This document shows, in pieces, positions 6,750-10,129 of a stretch of DNA of 10,129 nucleotides. Positions within the stretch are counted from its first letter, which is position 1. Every line of letters begins with the position of its first letter. The position numbers and the translations under genes were made by a program. The notes under the pieces are model-generated. The model was not told where the DNA came from and searched no databases. It worked only from the letters and a program-made list of their open reading frames with translations. The stretch is from Nitrospirota bacterium (GTDB lineage Bacteria; Nitrospirota; CAKKRA01; 9FT-COMBO-42-15), in the NCBI GenBank assembly GCA_016214425.1, contig JACRON010000164.1, forward strand, positions 1-10,129, read 5' to 3'.

Positions 6750-6779
6750 AGCTACGCCTTCTTCTCCGGGTTCAGCTCC

Positions 6780-7400
6780 TTAAATATTCTGCTGAGGCGC
6801 AGGCTCTTCTTTTACAGTATCATTCTTAAGATGGCGCTCTAAGTCCTTTTCTCTGAGTATTGTCCTCTCCTTCTTGCCGTCCTTTGCTGCCTTTGAAACA
6901 GGCGGTTTGACAACAATATCAGGGACTATGCCCATTGACTGGATGGACTTGCCTTTTGGAGTATAATATCTTGCAGTTGTAAGCCTGAGTCCGGAGCCGT
7001 CTGATAAAGGAATCACTGTCTGCACAGAGCCCTTGCCAAAGGTCTGCGTGCCGACAACAATAGCCTTTCCCCAGTCCTGCAAGGCGCCTGCAACAATCTC
7101 TGAGGCGCTTGCGCTTCCTTCGTTAACAAGAACGACCATTGGATAATTTCTTACAGGTCCTGTGCTTCTTGAGATGTATTCGTCCTTCTCCCCGCGCCTG
7201 TCTTTTATAAATACAACTAACTTTCCGGATTCAAGGAACTCGCCTGAGACCTCAACAGCCATTGACAAAAGCCCGCCAGGGTTATTTCTTAAATCCAGTA
7301 TAATGGACTGCACCTTATCAGCCTCTATTTTTTTTAATGCCTTTTTCAGATCTTCGCCTGTCTGCTCCTGAAACTGGCTTAATCTTATATAGCCTATAGC
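6780..7400 (-). pseudogene. ctpA: C-terminal part of S41 C-terminal processing protease, out of frame
   Basis: From the junction near 7400 this frame reads AIGYIRLSQFQEQTGEDLKK, then LKKIEADKVQSIILDLRNNPGG, and on through the S41 protease core. The catalytic pair is present: the middle Ser of EGSASASEI and the Lys of TFGKGSVQT, 25 residues apart as in E. coli Prc (Ser452/Lys477). The GGLL, RYYTPKG and GIVPDI segments also match the family. It ends with a charged tail (EEPAPQQNI). The only start codon of note is GTG at 7313, which lies inside the core and lacks a good ribosome site, so independent translation would give a fragment without the PDZ domain. The upstream half is in a different frame at 7318-7884. 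Together they encode about 368 of an expected 410-450 residues. Confidence 0.85.
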
Positions 7401-7884
7401 CCTTTTGACCGCGCAGCTTTCCTACTGCGTCAATCAGGGTCATATCTTTTGTTGATGTATTATCAATCTTTATAATCTTATCGCCTGCCTTGACTCCTGC
7501 CTTGTCAGCAGGCGTGCCTTCTATTGGGGCGATTACAGTAAGCTGGTTATCTTTAATTCCAATCTGGATTCCAAGACCTCCGAATTCACCCTTTGTTTCT
7601 ACCTGCATCTCTTTGAACATTTCAGGCGGCATAAAAGAGGTATGCGGGTCAAGGGTTATAAGCATCCCCTTTATTGCGCCATAGAGAAGGTCTTTTGTTT
7701 TTGTCTCCTCCACATAATTCTTCTGAACAAGGGAGAGAACCTCTGTAAAGACCTTTAATTCGTCATAGGTCTCGCCTATTGCAAATACCTTTCCGCTCTC
7801 CAATCCCCTGCCAATGAATATCCCCATCAAGGCAATGATAATTAAAAGAGCGGCAAAGCTTATCCTTTTCATATTCTTTGACAT
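7318..7884 (-). pseudogene. ctpA: N-terminal part of S41 C-terminal processing protease (signal anchor and PDZ), truncated
   Basis: Carboxyl-terminal processing proteases are periplasmic enzymes that trim protein tails and cell-wall hydrolases. This piece starts at ATG 7884 with GGAG 8 nt upstream. It has an N-terminal membrane segment (residues 8-25), a helical region ending LDPHTSFMPPEMF (78-90) and most of a PDZ domain (GGLGIQIG to GKLRG, about 102-159). After KLRGQKG (residue 162, near 7400) the frame yields unrelated residues and stops at 7318, while the expected continuation resumes in the +1 frame. Between them about 38-40 family residues (end of PDZ and linker) are missing, so this is a deletion of a length not divisible by three, not a single-base slip. 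The gene follows envC by 155 bp, the usual ftsX-envC-ctpA order. A sequencing or assembly error is possible. Confidence 0.85.
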
Positions 7885-7976
7885 TATAAATCTCCTTCTG
7901 ATATTTTTATTTTATTAATATTATACCTGATTATCTGCATAAATCCAAATTACACTTTGTTATTCCTTGACCGTCT

Positions 7977-8009
7977 CGTCATTCCTGCATGTATTTAGCA
8001 GGAATCCAG
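7977..8009. repeat. Short palindromic intergenic repeat (ATTCCTGC/GCAGGAAT)
   Basis: CGTCATTCCTGC and GCAGGAATCCAG flank a 9-nt spacer; ATTCCTGC (7981-7988) and GCAGGAAT (7998-8005) form a perfect 8-bp stem. The flanks CGTC and CCAG are those of a widespread interspersed repeat type (CGTCATTCC...GGAATCCAG), which I recognise from general experience rather than a search. It lies in the 155-bp gap between the envC stop and the ctpA start, so it is probably transcribed within that operon. No U-tract follows on the minus strand, so it is not an evident terminator. Confidence 0.7.
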
Positions 8010-8039
8010 TTTGCGCGAGAAAGACGCAATTCTGCAAGC

Positions 8040-9320
8040 TTATCTCTTTGTCAGCCACCTAATTGGATCCTGCGGCTCGCCCTTATATCTGATTTCAAAA
8101 TAAAGGTTCCCTTCCCTTGAGATTCCTGTATCTCCTGCCTCTGCAATTATATGGTCCCTCGCCACATGATCTCCGGATGAAACCAGAAGCCTTGAGGCAT
8201 TTCCGTATACTGTATAGTATCCTTCGCCATGGTCAAGGATTATAAGCATGCCGTAACCCTTAAACCAGTCCGCATATACAACCTTTCCGATGAAAACTGC
8301 CTTTATCTTGTCACCTTCCCTTGCTGCTATATCTATACCCTTGCGGATAATAAAGGTGTTAAATTTCGGGTGCTTCTGCTTTCCAAAATATCCGACAATA
8401 TTGCCATTAATCGGCCAGCGCAGCTTGCCCATCTCCTCTTTAAATTTACCTGTTAAAGAAAGGGGCTCTTTGTCTTTCGCTGCGCTAAGCTGGTCAATCA
8501 TCTTGCTTAATTGAGATGCAGACTCCTCAAGCTCTTTTACAAGTTTATCATAAAGCTCCTTTTCTGTCCTGACCTCCTGTAATATCGCAACCTTTTTAGA
8601 CCTTTCTGACTTTATCTCATCTTCTTTATCAGTCAGGTTCTTTTTATAGTATAATATTTCTTCCTTGCCTTTTTCAAGCTCTATTTTCTTGTTATTTATC
8701 TTATTTAGACTATCTTTATAGCTGTTTATCAACTCTGCCTCTCTGTCTACTATAAGTTTTATGTATTTATACCTTCTCATCAGGGTTGAATAGTCCTTTG
8801 AGGCAAACAAAACCTGAAGATATCCCCCTGTTCTATTCTTATAAACCACCCTTAATCTCTCTTTCAGCAGCCTGCTCTTTTTATCTATCTCCTTTTTTAA
8901 CCCATCTATTTCAGCATTAATAACAGATATATCCTTCTCCCTTTTCTTTAACTGATAGTCTAAAAGCCTTAACTCCTTTTTCATTATACCCGACTTATAA
9001 TCAATCTCCTCAATGTTCCATAATATAGACCTTTCCTTTTTTGCAGCCTCTTTTGATTTCTTTCTCCGCTCCTCAATCTGTGTCTTTAGCTTTTCTAATT
9101 CTTTTTTCTCATTCTCAATCTTTTCTGAAAGGTTCTGTTCTGCAAATGACAGCACAGGAAAAGGGATTGATACATATAAAAAGATAATAATTAGTATAAA
9201 AAATAGAGCAGCGGTGCCTATTCCTCCCTCTCCCTTGACGGGAGAGGGCTGGGGTGAGGGTAAAATGTTAGACGGGATTTTATGATAGTCAGTTTTGTCA
9301 ATCTCAGTTTTCAGATTCAT
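8040..9320 (-). CDS. envC: EnvC-type murein hydrolase activator (coiled coil plus degenerate LytM)
   Basis: EnvC-type proteins act in the periplasm, where FtsEX uses them to switch on N-acetylmuramyl-L-alanine amidases at the division septum. The 426-residue product has a late signal-peptide core (about 37-60, ending LSFA before EQ), long coiled coils (62-160 and 188-285) and a C-terminal LytM/M23 domain (300-426). All four LytM histidines are replaced: Arg326 in RKGID (only Asp330 kept), Asn374 in YGNAS, and Asn405 and Tyr407 in NLYFEI. It therefore should not cut peptidoglycan itself, as in known activators. ATG at 9320 lies one base after the ftsX TAG, with GAAGG nearby, so it is translationally coupled. 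No other ATG, GTG or TTG occurs before the signal core. Residues 21-33 are encoded by an interspersed repeat. Confidence 0.92.
   Translation of the reverse strand: MNLKTEIDKTDYHKIPSNILPSPQPSPVKGEGGIGTAALFFILIIIFLYVSIPFPVLSFAEQNLSEKIENEKKELEKLKTQIEERRKKSKEAAKKERSILWNIEEIDYKSGIMKKELRLLDYQLKKREKDISVINAEIDGLKKEIDKKSRLLKERLRVVYKNRTGGYLQVLFASKDYSTLMRRYKYIKLIVDREAELINSYKDSLNKINNKKIELEKGKEEILYYKKNLTDKEDEIKSERSKKVAILQEVRTEKELYDKLVKELEESASQLSKMIDQLSAAKDKEPLSLTGKFKEEMGKLRWPINGNIVGYFGKQKHPKFNTFIIRKGIDIAAREGDKIKAVFIGKVVYADWFKGYGMLIILDHGEGYYTVYGNASRLLVSSGDHVARDHIIAEAGDTGISREGNLYFEIRYKGEPQDPIRWLTKR
9224..9260. repeat. GC-rich palindromic repeat embedded in frame in envC
   Basis: CCCTCTCCC (9226-9234) and GGGAGAGGG (9240-9248) form a perfect 9-bp stem with loop TTGAC, followed by CTGGGGTGAGGG. 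This is a very common bacterial interspersed repeat pattern, recognised from general experience. On the minus strand it encodes PSPQPSPVKGEGG, residues 21-33 of EnvC, just before the signal-peptide hydrophobic core. Its GC content contrasts sharply with the surrounding AT-rich coding sequence. Confidence 0.82.
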
Positions 9321-9321
9321 C

Positions 9322-10129
9322 CTACACCTTCAAAAATCTCCCCACTGAAACAAAACTCCCAAAAAGGCCAAGCAGGCCGCCAGCAATTAATAGCAAGACT
9401 ATGTCTGGCCATGAAAGAAAGGCTATAGAGAATCTTCCGAATAAAAGTCCTGCATTCAAAGGAAGATTCTGTACTATTAATTGATAAATGCCAAATAGCA
9501 AAATTACAGACATAAGTGAGCCGAAAAATCCTATTGCCATGCCCTCAATAAGAAATGGCGTCTTCACAAACCAGTCTGTAGCGCCTATGAGTTTCATTAT
9601 CTCAATATCCTCTTTCCGTGCATAGACTGTCAGCTTTACTGTGTTTGATACAATAAGGATAACTGCAAGGCTTATAAGGCCTCCGACTACCATACCTGCA
9701 ATCATCAGGAAATCCAGGAATGATGAAAGATTCTCCACCCACTCCTGACCATACTGGACCTCCTCAATACCCTTTATCTTCTTCAACTTGTCTACAAGGG
9801 ACAGGATGCTTTTAGAATCCTGATATGCCCTTTTTAATTTGACCTCAAAATAAGCAGGAAGCGGATTTTCACCAAGTCCTTCCAAAAGGCCTGTCTGGTT
9901 TGATAAGTCCTTTCTGAATTCTGATAAAGCCTTTTCTTTTGATATGAATGCAACTGAATTTATCTCTCTCTCTGACTTTATCTTATCTTCAATAGATATG
10001 ATTTCAGCATTAGAAAGACCGTCTTTCAGATATGAGACTACCTGAATCTGCTCCTTCCATGTTGACGTTATGTCATTCAGATTTGAAAATATTATGATGA
10101 AGATGCCAAAGATTAGAAATGCTATGCCT
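9322..10129 (-). CDS. ftsX: Cell-division ABC-type permease FtsX, 5' end cut off
   Basis: FtsX is the membrane partner of the ATPase FtsE; FtsEX transmits ATP hydrolysis across the inner membrane to EnvC. The frame is open to the window edge, giving 268 visible residues; about 25-30 N-terminal residues are missing. Visible order: the end of membrane helix 1 (GIAFLIFGIFIIIFS), a periplasmic domain of about 120 residues (including VVSYLKDGLS, NSVAFISKEKALSEF, NPLPAYFEVKL and GIEEVQYGQEWV), then helices at about 138-162, 192-219 and 241-263. The cytoplasmic loop after helix 2 carries ARKEDIEIMKLIGAT, typical of FtsX and probably the FtsE coupling site. An internal ATG at 9885 is not the start, because family sequence continues upstream. 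Stop TAG lies one base before the envC ATG. ftsE is expected just beyond the right edge. Confidence 0.95.
   Translation of the reverse strand, partial: GIAFLIFGIFIIIFSNLNDITSTWKEQIQVVSYLKDGLSNAEIISIEDKIKSEREINSVAFISKEKALSEFRKDLSNQTGLLEGLGENPLPAYFEVKLKRAYQDSKSILSLVDKLKKIKGIEEVQYGQEWVENLSSFLDFLMIAGMVVGGLISLAVILIVSNTVKLTVYARKEDIEIMKLIGATDWFVKTPFLIEGMAIGFFGSLMSVILLFGIYQLIVQNLPLNAGLLFGRFSIAFLSWPDIVLLLIAGGLLGLFGSFVSVGRFLKV

Noticed and set aside
7318..7345. Programmed frameshift at an A-run in ctpA (ATTAAAAAAAATAG on the minus strand).
   Set aside because: Family-like residues in the second frame begin about 50 bases upstream of the A-run, and about 40 residues are missing, so slippage at the run cannot restore the protein.
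9013..9285. Plus-strand open frame of 90 codons ending in LTGEGWGEGKM.
   Set aside because: Antisense to the EnvC coiled coil and signal peptide; the Gly-rich end is just the interspersed repeat translated.
9885..9887. Internal ATG as the FtsX start.
   Set aside because: Clear FtsX sequence, including part of membrane helix 1, continues upstream to the window edge.

Overview
The window looks like chromosomal DNA of a Gram-negative (diderm), moderately AT-rich bacterium. The diderm call rests on an EnvC-type division activator, two secreted outer-membrane beta-barrel proteins and signal peptides. The nuoA-nuoB-nuoC-nuoD order with separate C and D genes, the ftsX-envC-ctp block and the many short palindromic intergenic repeats would fit a Nitrospirota, Desulfobacterota or NC10-like lineage. 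That placement is a low-confidence inference; no rRNA or marker gene here settles it.

Left part (1-3455, minus strand): the start of a complex I (NADH:quinone oxidoreductase) operon, transcribed right to left as nuoA, nuoB, nuoC, an unrelated outer-membrane beta-barrel gene, then nuoD. NuoD lacks only its last few codons at the window edge. The barrel gene between nuoC and nuoD is unexpected.

Middle (3456-6749): a divergent intergenic region with a GC-rich hairpin, a near-consensus sigma70 promoter and a 104-bp imperfect palindrome that would form the 5' leader of a plus-strand two-gene operon. The first gene is a stand-alone PilZ (c-di-GMP receptor) protein with intact binding motifs. The second overlaps it by 4 bp and encodes an 831-residue protein with a signal peptide, an M1-aminopeptidase-like region that has lost its zinc motif, and a C-terminal Omp85/BamA-like barrel. 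This operon converges on the next block across a roughly 160-bp palindromic element with a perfect 12-bp hairpin at each end.

Right part (6780-10129, minus strand): ftsX (5' end cut off), envC and an S41 C-terminal processing protease gene (ctpA type). FtsX and EnvC are expected to work together: FtsEX gates EnvC, which activates cell-wall amidases at division. EnvC has lost all four LytM histidines, as expected for an activator rather than an enzyme. The ctpA gene is broken by an internal deletion with frameshift that removes about 40 residues near the end of the PDZ domain. A common palindromic repeat is incorporated in frame into the start of EnvC, ahead of its signal-peptide core.

Most interesting points: the PilZ plus dead-peptidase/Omp85 pair with its promoter and structured leader, the barrel gene inside the nuo operon, the deleted ctpA, and the repeat inside the EnvC coding sequence.
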